Positions 38,757 to 52,093 of a DNA stretch of 64,000 nt are shown piece by piece. Below the pieces are notes generated by a model, which was given only the letters and a program-made list of their open reading frames with translations, had not been told where the DNA came from and made no database searches. How positions within the stretch are numbered: position 1 is the first letter of the stretch; each line of letters opens with the position of its first letter. Origin of the DNA: Conidiobolus incongruus B7586. Taxonomy: Eukaryota; Entomophthoromycota; Entomophthoromycetes; Entomophthorales; Conidiobolaceae. The position numbers and the translations under genes were made by a program. Location of the stretch: positions 30,887 through 94,886 of the forward strand of contig JNEM01016396.1 in assembly GCA_000697335.1 (NCBI GenBank), read 5' to 3'.

Positions 38757-40719
38757 TGTTCAAGAACTATTCATGAATATTAAAATTTCTTGAAGATTAA
38801 TTTACCCAAATTTTTTAACTTTATCAAGTTATTAATATAAAAATATTTCCATTAATTAAAATTATAAACTGTATTCAATACTTTTTAATATTTAAAATTC
38901 ACAATACACTATTACAATTTTAAATTTTGTACTAAATTTTGACTTTGTTTCATTAATTTTTGTAAATACCCTGAATTATTTGCTTTTATTTTCATATTGG
39001 TTGAAGTTGGTACCTTTTTAAATTTAATAATTTGAAATAATAGGTTAATAGATATTTTATTAATATAGTAGTAATATTAGATTGTTGGTATACGCTTTTC
39101 ATTTTATATTCAATGTAATATATTATATTTAATAGTCATTTTATCGAAAGTGAGAATTTACAGACTCTTTATTGTCTTGAAACAATTATAAAGTTAATAT
39201 TAATGAATCACAATTTAAATTTGTAAATTATTAATTAATATTTGCAAAATTATTCAGAATTTTTAATAATGTGGGTAATTAATTCATATGTTTAGATATT
39301 AGTTGCTAAGAATTTTAAAGCATATACTGGGATTATTTTGTTGGTTTTCTATACTTCAAATTTATTTGCATTATTAATTTTGATAATGATTATATTAGTA
39401 TCCCGATAGCCATTAGACAGTTATTTAATCATTGCAATTGAATTTTTTCAAATTATGATAAAAAATATTATATGGAGATATATAGTAGGAATAATATATT
39501 GCACGCTTCTGGCAATGAAAGTATTATACCATGTATGATATAGTTGGTAAAATCTGTATAGAATATTACTAAATTACTTGATTTCATTTGCAATAAAAAA
39601 TAAAAGAAAAAAGTTGTTATCTGGCACGGTGAATGATACCTGCAAAAACAATTCAAGATGATCAATATTTATGAATTTAAAATAATAAGAAAATATAATT
39701 GAAATGATTTGGGTTAAAAGTTTATAGGACCTTATATAAGTCTAGAAAATTTCTGAAATATGTTAAATATTAAAATAAAAATAATCAAAAAATTTCACTC
39801 CGCTAATATAATGATTAACACTCAGATCATTAAATTTGCGATCAAAGTTGGATTCTCAGGCTGAGCTTTAAATAATGGTTCTTCATTGTTCATTTTTTTT
39901 TCGAATATTTAATTCCTTATCAATTTACTTTTTCTCATTCAATAAAATTCCCAATACCTATATATTGATAATTTCATTTTTTAAATCAAGTTTTTATTCA
40001 TTAAATAGATGATATTAAATAATTTAATCTATAAACGTTGTCTTATTTATTCTTCAAATTAACAAATGTTTTTAATGTAGATTTCTTAATGTTATATATA
40101 ATATAGATTAATTGAAAAATTTTCATATTTGATATGTTTTAATTAACCTATTAACTATCAAATACTATATGAGCATTTGAATCAGTACAACTAGTAACAT
40201 ACAATATAAATGAGTATAATCTGATACACTCTTTTATATTCAATGAAATTAGTATTCAATATAAGTTTTTTAAAGAATCAATTCATAAATAATTTATTTA
40301 ATTGAAGCGAAATTCCAATATTTTGATTTAAATATGATCATATTTATATAAAAATTTGGGAAATTTTTGTGAAAATTGATATTATTGGTTCGATTGAATC
40401 AAATGTCAATCAATAATCAGTATTTTTGTTAAAAAAGTTTATCTCCATTTTGGATTAAATCATTCATTAATCTTAATTGGAATATCTTTGCCATTTACAG
40501 AATCTAACCAAAAATATATAATTTCAATATATTTTATATTCAAATTATTATCTCTAAAATTAATTTTAAACAATTTATAATAACTAAAATATAAAATTTT
40601 ATCTAATTTTTTTAATCTAGTTTATATCCAGTTATTGCAATAAATTTCATTTTTATACTTTGAAAAATATTCACAATATTATTAAATATATTTTACATTT
40701 ATTTAGTGATATTACCACA
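38073..40719. other. AT-rich intergenic region with a microsatellite
   Basis: It holds the chitin synthase promoter (first few hundred bases) and the ATT microsatellite listed separately. No gene is recognised. Confidence 0.45.
38690..38757. repeat. (ATT)n microsatellite
   Basis: An uninterrupted ATT trinucleotide repeat of about 22 units is read directly. It lies about 620 bp upstream of the chitin synthase start codon. Confidence 0.95.
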
Positions 40720-42363
40720 GAATTGAAGAAATTGGAAATTTATTAATTTCAGATTTTTCAAACATATTATTAGTTTCAGAAAAAAAATAAATTTAAAATA
40801 AATAGGAAATTAAATTATTTTAAACTATATATATATTTTATTAAAAAATTGACTTTTAAAAATTTATTATTTAATTTAATCATTTTTCAACTAAATAATA
40901 ATTACCAAAAGTATTTTAATTTCAATAAAGGTTGACTATATGCCTTTTAAAATCATTTGAAATTTACAAGTAGCTTTTAAAAAATGCTTTATTTAAATTA
41001 ATTATTTATTGCTATAGATAAATTACTTGAAATCTAAAAGAGATATTATATAAATTTTATTAAAACCTAAAAAACTAATTTTGACCATTTTTTTTCAATT
41101 ATTATTTTACTCAAATAATATATCAATAAAATTTTTTTATTTTAATTAAAGAATTATCTAAGTATTAAAGTATTAATTATATAAGTATAATTAATATATT
41201 AAAATTTAAACCTAAATTTATTAATAAAAATATAAAATAAATATAAAATAATTTAACAAAAACTTAAAAAAGTTAAAATAGCTATAATTAAATAAAATTT
41301 ATTAAACATAATTGAAAATTAAAGACTATATAGCAAATTATTATATTTGATAAATTATAAATTATTTTGTATATGTAAATACAGTAATAAAAGGTTACTA
41401 ATGTAATATAGAGGAATATTTGATATAAAGGCAGTATGGCACAAAATATAGTAATATAATATAGAATATAGCATAAAAATATAAACAAAGTTTAATTAAG
41501 CTTTAAACTGGGATGAGTTATTGATATATTAAGATTTATATTAGATAGCATCAATATAATATAATATTAACAAAAGGTAGTCTCAATCTTAGAAATAGTG
41601 TAAAAAATAAAAAATAGTAAGAATTGAGAGGAAAAAGAAGAACCTAGTTTATTAGATAATTCAATACTATTTATACAATTAATTTAGTCATAAAAGTATA
41701 AATTAATCATATAATTTATAGTTAATTGAATTATAAAAAAATATATATAAGAATTTAAAGAATTAGTTTCTTAACAGTATAATTATTTATCAAAATATAA
41801 ATCAAAATATTAAGTTAAAATAATTTTATTTATAAATTCTAATAAATAAATATTTTTTATAAATAAGTATAAATTATTATCAAAGATTATAATGATATAT
41901 ATTATTTTTATTTACTCTTTGTATGAAAATCAATTAATAAAATATTTTATATTGTTTTTTTAAAAGTTATTTTTAATTAATTTTCTTAATATAATTAATA
42001 AACAGTTATTATTTTATAAAATAATTGTAATATATATAAAGTTAAAGTTATAAAAAGTTTTCTAATTAAGAATAGTTAGAAAAATATACCATATCAATTA
42101 TATTCATTAGATTATAACTTATTTAATTAAAAAACAAACATAAAAAAAAACTTCTATAAAATTTAATTGGTTTAAGAAATATTAAATTTTAACCATTAAT
42201 AAAAAGAATTGTTTTTTTGGTGTTAAATACTTATTAAAAGTATATTAAAAATTTATTAATAATAAAGGAAAGTATTGATTATATAATATATATCTATTTT
42301 CATCACTTATATATTAAGATCTTTATTTATTTTTAATTTTGCAAAATTCTTATTATTAAAAAT
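40720..42363 (-). mobile_element. TIR element family R1, copy D (reverse, with internal insertion)
   Basis: The left end GAATTGAAGAAATTGG corresponds to the right terminus of copy A. The body aligns in reverse orientation to copies A and C. The element is about 350 bp longer than the others because of a non-matching segment at roughly 41330-41690. The right boundary is uncertain by a few bases. Confidence 0.55.
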
Positions 42364-42488
42364 TTAGAGTCATATTTTAATTTGTTTATACAAGTCACAC
42401 TTAATTATTTAATAATAATGATAATGGGAAAAAAATCCAATTTTTTTTTGCTGAAAAAGTGACTATGGTATGATAATTAATAATCAAA

Positions 42489-43229
42489 TTGAATTACAAA
42501 ATCCAACTTAGATTTCTCTACCTATCAAATTCCTATCAATACTCGATACAGGACATAACAGTTTATTACTTTCATCCAAAATTAAAAATAATAAAATTAA
42601 TATTAACCAATACTCTACTCAATTTATCAAGTAGCAAAAAGTGTAAAGCTACAGGATATTCCATCTTAAATGCTATACCTGATATCACTTTGGAGACCTG
42701 CAAATTTGTACTTAATACTGAAGGAGTTAGTATAAACCATGAGGGTGAGGTTTTTGTTACTAGTTACATCAAGAAAGATCCCCTGTGCAGAATTGGTCGG
42801 GTTTCAAATTCCTAGGATGAATTATATCTCGACAAGTTGATTTATAGTTATGCAAATGGAGTCAGATTCGTGGATAGAAATACTGTTTATATTACTGAAT
42901 TGACCAATCACAGAATGATAAAGCTAAAACATGACAACGGTGGTAAAGTGGTCCAAAGCGATATATTGTGTTCTGACCTCATTATGATTCAATATAATAA
43001 TATTACAATCAGTAAGAATGTGTCGGTATTCGCTTCGAGATCAAAACTTACACCCATTACAAATGATTAGAGCAGCGATATTTAGGCTTGCGAGTCTGGA
43101 GAACCAGCAAAATGTTTACTAATTATGGATTGGACTAATGGTATTGAAGTGAATAACGACAACAGTAGATTATGTGTAAGTGGAGCTTATAATAATGACA
43201 ATGAGAGAATTGTTCAAAAAATTTGGTAA
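42489..43229 (+). pseudogene. SMP-30/gluconolactonase-like beta-propeller, pseudogene
   Basis: One reading frame carries a recognisable C-terminal part of an SMP-30/strictosidine-synthase-like propeller: LETCKFVLNTEGVSINHEGE, VFVTSYIKKD, IYSYANGVRFVDRNTVYITE, LTNHRMIKLK, NITISKNVSVFASR and the end DWTNGIEVNNDNSRL. The conserved YANGVRF and (N)NITISKxxSVFASR segments support the family. The frame is cut by three in-frame stops (at 42813, 43068 and about 43083), all TAG, with no frameshift, and ends at TAA 43227-43229. The N-terminal part is not recognisable. It lies between two copies of repeat family R1 (D and B), which fits decay in a transposon-rich patch. Confidence 0.55.
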
Positions 43230-43535
43230 TCCAAAATTAAAATAACTTGCTATTTAACTACATCTCTTTTATTCAATTTTCTAAACTATAATAATTATAA
43301 CGAAATTTGGAAAATTGATATATTAATTCACCCTCCTTTCTAAGGATATTGAAAAAGGTTTAATTAATTCCACACCCAAGAAAAAAAATTGATTAAATAT
43401 AAAATCATCAGTTTTATATTAAGTATTAAATCTTTAAAATACATTTATTAATACATAAAATGTTTAATAATCAATTATAATCATTTGAAATTATAATAAT
43501 ATTATTTTGTAATTTAAATAATAGGAATTTTTTGT
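43230..43535. other. AT-rich spacer
   Basis: It lies between the SMP-30-like pseudogene and repeat copy B. Nothing is recognised. Confidence 0.4.
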
Positions 43536-44801
43536 GATTGAAAAAAAGTAAACATTTTAATATATAAAAAGTAAAAATAAATATATAATATAAAATTAAT
43601 AATTTCTTTTATTTCTAATAACTTTTTGCTATACTTTTAGTAAAGATCTAACACTTAAAAATAGTTCTTTTTATTAAAGACTAAAATTTGATATTTCACA
43701 AACCAATTAAATTTTCCTGTAGAAATTTTCTTTCTTGTAAGCTAGTTTTTTAATTACCTAAAATAATTATAATCACATAGGTTATAATCTAAAGAATATA
43801 CTAGATATAATAGTTTTTTCCAGTTATTTTTAATTAATAAGTTTTTTATAACTTTAGATTTATGTATTTTGTAATTATCATGTAAAATAATAAGTTTTCT
43901 TAAATTATATTAAGAATACTAATTAGAAATAATTTTATTTAAAAAAGAAATATAAAGTATACTATTAATTAATTTTCTTTTAAAAATTAAATAAGAATTT
44001 CATATGCTATTATAATCTATTATAATAATTAACATTTGCTTATTAATAAAGTGTTTATTTTAAAGAATTTATAGAGGGGGTTGATTTAACTTAATCTAAC
44101 ATTTTAATTTATGTTTTAATAAAGGATTATATAAAAAAATCTAAGATTCATTAATTATAATAATTCACTATAAAAGCTTTGGTTTCTAGCTATACCTTAG
44201 TAAATTTTATTTAACAATAGCTACTCTAACTTTTTTTAAGTTTTAGTTAAATTATAAGATACCTATTTTATATTTTTATTAATTAATTTTAATTTAAACT
44301 TTAATATATATAAAATACTTATGTGATTAATATTAAAGTATCTTAATAATTCTTTAACTAAAATAAAAAGGTGCTTTTTAATATATTTTTTTATTTTATT
44401 AACAATTAAAAAAATAACAGTTGAAATTAACCTTCTAGATTTTAATAGGTTTTAGGTAGTTTTTCTCTTAACTTTAAAGTAATTTACCTAGCAATAAATT
44501 GTTGATTTAAATAATACTTTATTACTAAAAGTTACTTGTAAATGTTAAATGATTTTAGAGGGTTTATGGTTAAGTTTTACTAATACTAAAATAAAAGACT
44601 TTTGATAGTTATTATTTGATTAAAGTATAATTAAATTAAATAACTAATTTTAAAAAATTATTTTTTTAATCAAAAAAGTTATTATATATATATAATTTAA
44701 AACTATTTACTTTCCTATTTGTTTTGTATATATTTTTTTATTTGAAACTAATAATATGTTTGAAAAATTAGAAATTAAAAAATTTCCCATTTCTTTGATT
44801 C
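43536..44801 (+). mobile_element. TIR element family R1, copy B
   Basis: It aligns to copy A in the same orientation over its whole length. For example, both share the segment reading TTATTAAAGACTAAAATTT, and both have the right terminus with AATTTCCCATTTC or AATTTGCCATTTC. The right end is followed by TA. The left terminus has diverged, so that boundary is approximate. Confidence 0.6.
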
Positions 44802-47123
44802 TATGGTAATAGTAAAAAGATTTGAATTTAATTAAGATATTATAAAACTTGAGAATTTTTTTGAAAAAAATATCTTTCAAACTAACTTAGCAGTAACTTT
44901 TGAATATAGAATACATGGTTAATTTGATTATATGATATGACAGATAATTAAAATTAATTTCAGTAAATTTTTTATAATTTTTAAAATATGTACTAATTAG
45001 GATAGATATAATTTGATATAATTGTAATGTAATTCCATATATATATATCAATTTCAAAGATTGATAACAAACGCTTATATTTATTCTACTTTAAAGAATT
45101 AAGTATTTAACACTTAACAAACATGATAAATTCATTAAATCAATTCCAATTAGTCGCTAATTAATCAGTTTAATAACTATAAAATAAAGCTTACAATTTA
45201 CATCGATTCAATCCAGCAAAAACAAATCAAAATATAAATATTATTTAATATTAAGACCTAAATATAAAATAGTTAGAATATAAAATGCAAAGAATTATTA
45301 AGTCTAGTAATAACTATGCAAATAAATAAATCAAGACAAAATGTTAATTCACTCTAATACTTAATACTTGGCCTCTCTTTTTAATAATATAATTCCATAT
45401 TAATCGTCATTTCTTAACCAATTTATATATCTTTATAGTTCATTTTTGAAAAAATTAATTTTAAAATACAAAAAACAAATTAAAATTTTTTAATAATTCC
45501 TTTACTTAAATTGAAATTCTTTAACTTATCACAATAGTCTCAATTAAAAGGATTTGTAACTGATAATAAATAACGATAAGGTAATAAGGATTAAATTTTT
45601 TCAATAATTTTAGCTGTTTATAGGGTTATTAATATAAAAAATAAAAGATGTTTAATTGGATTATAGTATCATATTTTTTACATTATAATAATAGCTTTAT
45701 ATTTTTTTAAAAAAATATTATTTTTATATTAATCATTCAACTTTAATTAAATTATTATATATTTATAATCATAAATTTTTATTTTTTTTATAATATATAA
45801 TTTTATTTATATTTATGTATTTAAAATAATAAGATAACCTAAATTATTTTTTAATATCTTATTTTCACCTGTTTTTATATCTATATATATTTTTCAAATA
45901 ATTAATATAAATTACTTTAAAATATAAAATAATATAATACATAGTCTTTTTTTAATTCATGTAAAATATAATATTTTTTTAATTCTCATTAATATTGATA
46001 ATAATTTAAATTTATTTTTGAAAACTATTATATATTAAATATAATGAACTATTAAATCATTCAGGTGTTTTCGATATATTACTAAAATAATATACAAATA
46101 AGTATGATTCATAAAACAATATTTCATTATAATATGCATATTTACTTTTTGAACCAATGGATATCATAATACAACCTGGTTTTATCTATTCTCTTTTTAA
46201 ATATTTAATTAATATATTTAACTTTTATATAAATAAACATTTTTTCTTATATTTATAATTAAATATTCATTAAATAAAATTTATTCAAAGAAAATAGATA
46301 TATTAAAAATAATCAATAGAAAATGAAATAATAGGTATTTATATTTGTAATATAATTAAATTTATTATTAATTTTTTTAAAAAATTAATATATATTATAA
46401 TATTTTGTAATTTAATTAATTCTGATAATATATTAACTGAAATCTAATTAATTTACTAATACGCAATTGTGATCGATTTCAGGAAGTAATTCTAATTCAT
46501 AGTTTATAATAAATGATCAAAGCTTTGGGAAGAGGGTATTGGTACATTATATTGAAAGTCAATAAATATGTTAATTGATACTAATAGGATTACTTCAACA
46601 AGTTCATTCTATTGGTATTATGATATTACGAATTATTACCACCTTGAAACGAGAATACTCTTCCCAAGGTATGGAGAGAAATAATTGAAAATTGTATGCT
46701 TGATTTCAACCATAGCACATTGATTATAATTACTTAATCAATATAATTAACACTAAATTATTGAATCTTAATATTTCATAAAATTGGTATAATTCCTAAT
46801 TTCATTTATTAAATAAAAAAATATTTAAAATATCATACTAAATAAAATTATCGGGAATTATTAGTAACTAAATAGTTTACCAATTCTCAATATGATTTTA
46901 AAATCTTAAATATGATCATCATTTCATTCGGGGTAAATAGTTATAAATAACCAAAACTGAGACAGAATTTCAAAGATCGCATATCTTTATCTTAATATGA
47001 TTTAAATTAAAATGAAAAATTGAGAATTTAGTAATTAATGATACAATTGCAGCTAGTTGAAAATTTGAGTATAAAAGAATTGAAATGTTATTAAATTTAA
47101 TTAATTTTCAAATTTTAAAAATA
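44802..47123. other. Long AT-rich intergenic region
   Basis: No gene is recognised. A 10-bp perfect inverted repeat (TTGGGAAGAG at 46525, complement at 46658-46667) frames a slightly GC-richer patch. The promoter of methyltransferase A lies at its right end. Confidence 0.45.
47070..47077 (+). promoter_or_regulatory. TATA box of methyltransferase A
   Basis: TATAAAAG lies about 50 bp before the start codon, in a position comparable to that of methyltransferase B. Confidence 0.45.
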
Positions 47124-48288
47124 ATGCTAAATTATCAATTTAAACCTAAGAGAGTAAATTCAATTGATCAACATGAGAGTGGTGAGTGGAACTTGGATTA
47201 AACCTTAAATATTTCAATGTTAATATTGATATAGTTAGTAAATCGATGGAAAACTATAATGAATCTAGTTCAATTCAGTTGAAATGGATTCATTTGGGCA
47301 AAAAACACTTGGAATTAGCAGGTAATATAAAATAATATGAAAGAAATATCGATTATTTAAGAATAAACTAGTGCCTCTGTTGCAATTGAGCGACAATTCG
47401 TTGACGATTGTAGATTTTGCGTGTAGCCATGGCAAAAATTCCGTGTTTGTAATCAATGAATTGCTGGATCAGATAAAGATACATAAATATTCACTCGTTA
47501 AGGACTTGGAATCAGTGATGATTTACCACAACGACTTGCCAGACAACGATTTTGATGAGGTATTAAAATGTGTTAATGACAGCGAAATAGGGTACCAGAA
47601 ACACAGTGTGTTCCAATCAAACAACATTCAACTAGAAACAAAGTGCATTGGAAAGACATATTATGAGCAAATTGTAGAAAATGAATCCGTAGATTTCGCA
47701 TTTTGCTATACATCCCTTCATTGGATGCCCGAATATCGCAGTTTGGACTATGGCCTAGTACACACTAATAAGAGCGAAGATTCAGAATTGAACCAATGGT
47801 TTATTGAATTATCAGATAGATACCTCAAGCAATGGCTCACCCTAAGATATGAAGAATTGAAATTTTCGGGACTTGTCAGTATTAATGTATCTACATATGC
47901 CAGCTTTCCAGATATTTTGAATGAAAATTGGATGTCATTTTTAGAATTGAAAGGTTTACAACATAATCAACTATCCAATGTGTATGTCCCAGTAGTGATG
48001 CGATCCAAAGCTCAAATTCATAAAGTATTGAAGTGTTTGGAATCCAAATTTAAAATTGTGAATATGCAATCAATTCGAGATTCTACCCAATTCACTAGGG
48101 CTGCTTTCAAAGCAGTGTGCTATAATCAGATCACAACTGGTCTTTCTAAACACCCAAAACTCTTTCCAAACCAGGAATCTATCGAAAATTTTTATCAAGA
48201 ATTTGAAGAACATTGTTATAAAGGACCCAAAATCATTATGTTCAATTCAGAATTTGAGTGGATTTTGTTACAAAAAATAAACCTGTAG
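47124..48288 (+). CDS. SABATH-type SAM-dependent carboxyl methyltransferase, paralogue A
   Basis: SABATH enzymes methylate carboxyl or ring nitrogen groups of small molecules using S-adenosylmethionine. Exons are 47124-47181, 47235-47321 and 47372-48288, joined in frame as S|VSKSMENYNESSSIQLKW and LA|VPLLQL. The total is about 354 residues, typical of the family. Motif I is IVDFACSHGKNS (plant form DLGCSSGPN). The family signature follows as YHNDLPDNDFDEVLKCV. The substrate-pocket segment is FCYTSLHWMPEYRSL (plant SSxSLHWLS), and the late LRYEELKFSGLVSINV corresponds to RAxELVxGGxMV. The C-terminus ends FNSEFEWILLQKINL with TAG. The acceptor substrate cannot be read from sequence. Two paralogues with the same exon structure lie 4 and 14 kb downstream. 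Confidence 0.85.
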
Positions 48289-50929
48289 AAATTTAATAAA
48301 TAGGTATTAACAAATCAAAAAATTTTTATATTAAGTGATTAGAATTTTGTATATATTGATTTAATATATTATTGAATTATTTTGATATATGAATTATAAT
48401 TTTTTTAAAAGAAAATTTAAAAATTATATTATTGATAATATAATTTTTATTTTTGAGAATTTTATATATTAAATTCATAATTTTATTAATAAACTTTTTA
48501 TTATTTAAAATTAATTAAGATTTATTAATTTAATATTCGGTCTAAAAAAAGCTTTGTGTTTTAAAGTTTTGCAAACATCAATTTATTATATCAAAGATAT
48601 AAGATTCTCACAATTGATTTAAAGCTTGATGCATATAAGAGCTGTAAAGCTATTCATAATACTAATATTATGTAAATTGCATAATGAAATGGTTAAATAT
48701 ACTAATTTAAATGAATTACCTTAAGGACTGGGTATATTTAAGTATATTTTTTTTCAATTAAAATGATAATAATATCATAATTGTGAAGGTTTAAACATTA
48801 ATTTTGTAGAATAGTATATAAATATTAAATATTATAATAATATTTTCAAAAATAATTTGTTCAATTTTAGGCCATGAATAAAATAGGATACCATTTTTTG
48901 GAACCGGATGAACTTTGCAAAAATGATTTTTTTTCGTAAAATTTTTAGTTGGATAGTTATTTTATTACATCTCACTACTGTAATTTTGTTAATTATATAT
49001 CAGCTGAATTTTTATATAGATTTATCATGTTCTCAAATACTTATTAATTAATGGTAATTTCTTATCATTAATCTTAACAATTAATTTTTCAATTATTGCC
49101 AATATAATTACAAATTGCAATTATGAATGACATTAAGTCCTTACGATAGGTCAATTTGAACGATAGTAATAATGATACTAATATCAATACACACTATCCT
49201 CTGTTATTTCTTTAAAACTAATAAATTACATTAAATAAGATCAATGCGCTCTCTAGCATCTAAAATAGTCTAGAAATAAGGTCAAATTCAAAGTGAGCAA
49301 TTAGTACGACATTACAAGTTTTTTAGAAACATTAATAGCAGATAATAAGCCCCTTTTAAAATTGTTCGAAAATTTATTGAGATCCTTTTTGCATTCAATT
49401 AACTAAAATACAGGATATTAATATTTATATAATTAAATCATTTATTATTAATAATATAGTTTTAAACGCTTGGAAATTCAAAAAAAAGTTCAACTTTTTT
49501 TATTGTCCATATTCAATTAATCAAAATTTAACTATAAAATGCTAAATGTATTAATTTGAAAATTTGATAAATTTTGATTAGGACTATGCTATCCTTTTTA
49601 TCATTTTATAATCACTTATTATGACCTTACATATTTTGTATTCTATTGATATCAAAAAATAATATCTGGATTTTGAATTCATTATTACATAATATCACTT
49701 TTGATATATTATTCCATTTTCAATCTTATATTAGCTGAAAATTAGGATACAAAATTTGATTAAGTACAATTCTAAATGTATATAATAAAATACAATTGTC
49801 AATATTATTTTTCAATATTAATTGAATAAAATGTATTAGCTATGAATTATAATTATTATTTGATATATTCCAACTTAACTAAATTCAAATTAACATCTCT
49901 AACTAAAATTTAATAAGGAAAACATGTGGAGAAATAATCTCCATATCTCGGTCGAGTTCCCCAATTAACATACATTAAAATGGATTATTATTAGTCAGCA
50001 TATTTTATGAAAATGCTATAAATGAAAATAAACTCTCTTGAAGTAACTTGTACATAACCTAAACTGAGTTTACTTCTGCAATATTTGTCATTAATTTAAA
50101 ATTATCAGTTATTATCTCACTCCTACTTTTCTTTTTTGAAATTAATAAGATTAGATTTTCAATAATGTAATTTTGCAAGATTTACGTAATATAAAAAGAT
50201 CACCAAACATTTCACAAAATTGTAAATTATTATAGAATATCAATTTGAAACAATCAAGATTATTCAACTAATAGTTAAACTGGAATATTATGTTGATTTC
50301 AATAATTTCATCATTCATCAAATCTCTCCTAGTAATTCAAATGTGACATTTTATCAATTGTGGGGTAAAATAATTTTGATTTGAAATAATTAGAGTGATT
50401 GGATAAAAACTATTAAGGGGATCCTAATTGTAAATTCAAGTTGGTAAATTTCCTAAATTATACTAAATTAGCGATTTGATATGCAGGTCGTCTCGGTGAA
50501 ATGAGAATTGTTTAAACACCATGGAAAAAATTCGATGATTTTATCGAGGTTTGTTTTTGAATAATTTAAAAGCCGATTATAAACATATTTACTGCTGGTA
50601 TCATGGTGTTTTAAAGAATCCATATTGATTATATTGAAATATATATTATTAGGATAATAAAATCTTTTTTTATTTAATCATAGCATACATTCATATTTAA
50701 TATATAATTTAATGATCGTAAAATACCTTTTAAAATACGATCATAGCGCTTTTGATCTTCGCAGATCGAGGGGGATTCTAAGTAATCCTAATAGGAGTTC
50801 AACTTAACTCATATTGAGTAAACTATTCTACAATAGAATGATCGCATAAGCAAACTAATTGTCAATATGCTTATATAAAGGTCTGATTATTTCGCTAATT
50901 TATATCCAAAAATATCAAAATTATAAGAA
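48289..50929. other. AT-rich region between methyltransferases A and B
   Basis: No gene is recognised. Near its end, at 50520-50537, a short match to methyltransferase exon 3 is seen (17 of 18 bases of CATGGTAAAAATTCGATG), possibly a relic. The promoter of gene B follows. Confidence 0.4.
50872..50880 (+). promoter_or_regulatory. TATA box of methyltransferase B
   Basis: TATATAAAG lies about 55 bp before the start codon of methyltransferase B. Confidence 0.45.
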
Positions 50930-52093
50930 ATGTTGTCTAATAATATATATGAATTTAAACGTGTCAATCCTATTGATCAGCATGAAAGTGGTAAGGTTGA
51001 CTTGTAAATTCACCTGGTAATTTTTGAAGCTAACAATTACTCTTAGTAAGCAAGTCGATGGAGAATTATAATGAAGCATCATCAATGCAGTTGAAGTGGA
51101 TTAATTTGGGTAAGAAATACTTAAAATTAGCAGGTATTTATCATCATATCGTACTATATAAATTATCTAAATACTATTTTAGTTCCTCTTTTACCATCCA
51201 ATGATAGTACTTTGAACATTGTAGACTTCGCTTGTAGTCATGGTAAAAATTCGATGCATGTAATCAACCAATTATTGGATCAAATTCAATACCATCGACC
51301 CTCACTCGCCAGGAGCTTAGATACCATAATGGTTTACCATAATGACTTGCCAGACAATGATTTTGATGCAGTACTAAGATGTGTGAATGATAATCAAATT
51401 GGTTATCAGAATCATTCTTTAATTGCGCTAAACAACATTCAAGTACAAACAAGGTGTATTGGAAAGACATATTATAAGCAAATTGTAGAAAACGAATCCA
51501 TAGATTTCGCATTTTGCTATGCTTCCTTACATTGGATGCCCGAATATCATAGTTTAAACTATGGCCTAGTACACACGAATCAAAGCGACGATATAGAAAT
51601 GACGAAATGGTTTGTTGAAATGTCTGATAAATACCTTAAAGAGTGGCTCGAATTGAGATATGAAGAATTGAAAACTTCAGGAATTGTCAGCTTTAATGTT
51701 TGGACATATTGTAATTTTCATTTTATAGTGAATCGAGCATGGATGTCAATTTTAGAATTGAGTGGTATATCTCACCATCAATTATCAAATGTGAATCTCC
51801 CAGTGTATTCTCGTTCAAAAGAACAAATTCAAAATGTGTTAAAATCTTTAGAAGGAAAATTTGAAATAGTCAATATTGATACAATTCAAGATTCTACAGA
51901 ATTCAATCGAACTGGATGTAGAGCGATACTTTATAATCAAATTGTTACTGGACTCTCTCAACATCCCGAAATTTTCCCTAATCAGAAATCTATTGATGAA
52001 TTTTACAATGGATTTGAAGACGAAATCTTTCAAGGTCAAGATTATATTATGTTTAACTCAGAGTTTGAATGGATTTTATTACAAAAAATTTAA
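50930..52093 (+). CDS. SABATH-type SAM-dependent carboxyl methyltransferase, paralogue B
   Basis: The gene has the same three-exon architecture as paralogue A. Exon 1 encodes MLSNNIYEFKRVNPIDQHES, exon 2 VSKSMENYNEASSMQLKW through LKLA, and exon 3 begins VPLLPSNDSTLNIVDFACSH. Motif I is IVDFACSHGKNS, the signature is YHNDLPDNDFDAVLRCV, and the pocket segment is FCYASLHWMPEYHSL. It ends FNSEFEWILLQKI with TAA, at about 352 residues. Pocket-side differences from A and C (YASLHW, FNVWTYCNFHFI, ELSGISHHQLSNV) suggest a different substrate, but this is inference. In the middle of exon 3 its DNA is about 90% identical to A, while the 3' end is strongly diverged from A and C. Confidence 0.85.

Noticed and set aside
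38690-38757. Regularly repeated sequence considered as a CRISPR-like array
   Set aside because: It is a plain ATT microsatellite with no spacers, and the genome is eukaryotic.
42813-43091. Reassignment of TAG to an amino acid in this genome
   Set aside because: TAG is the natural terminator of the PAK kinase, YAE1 and methyltransferase A genes here, so a pseudogene is the simpler explanation.
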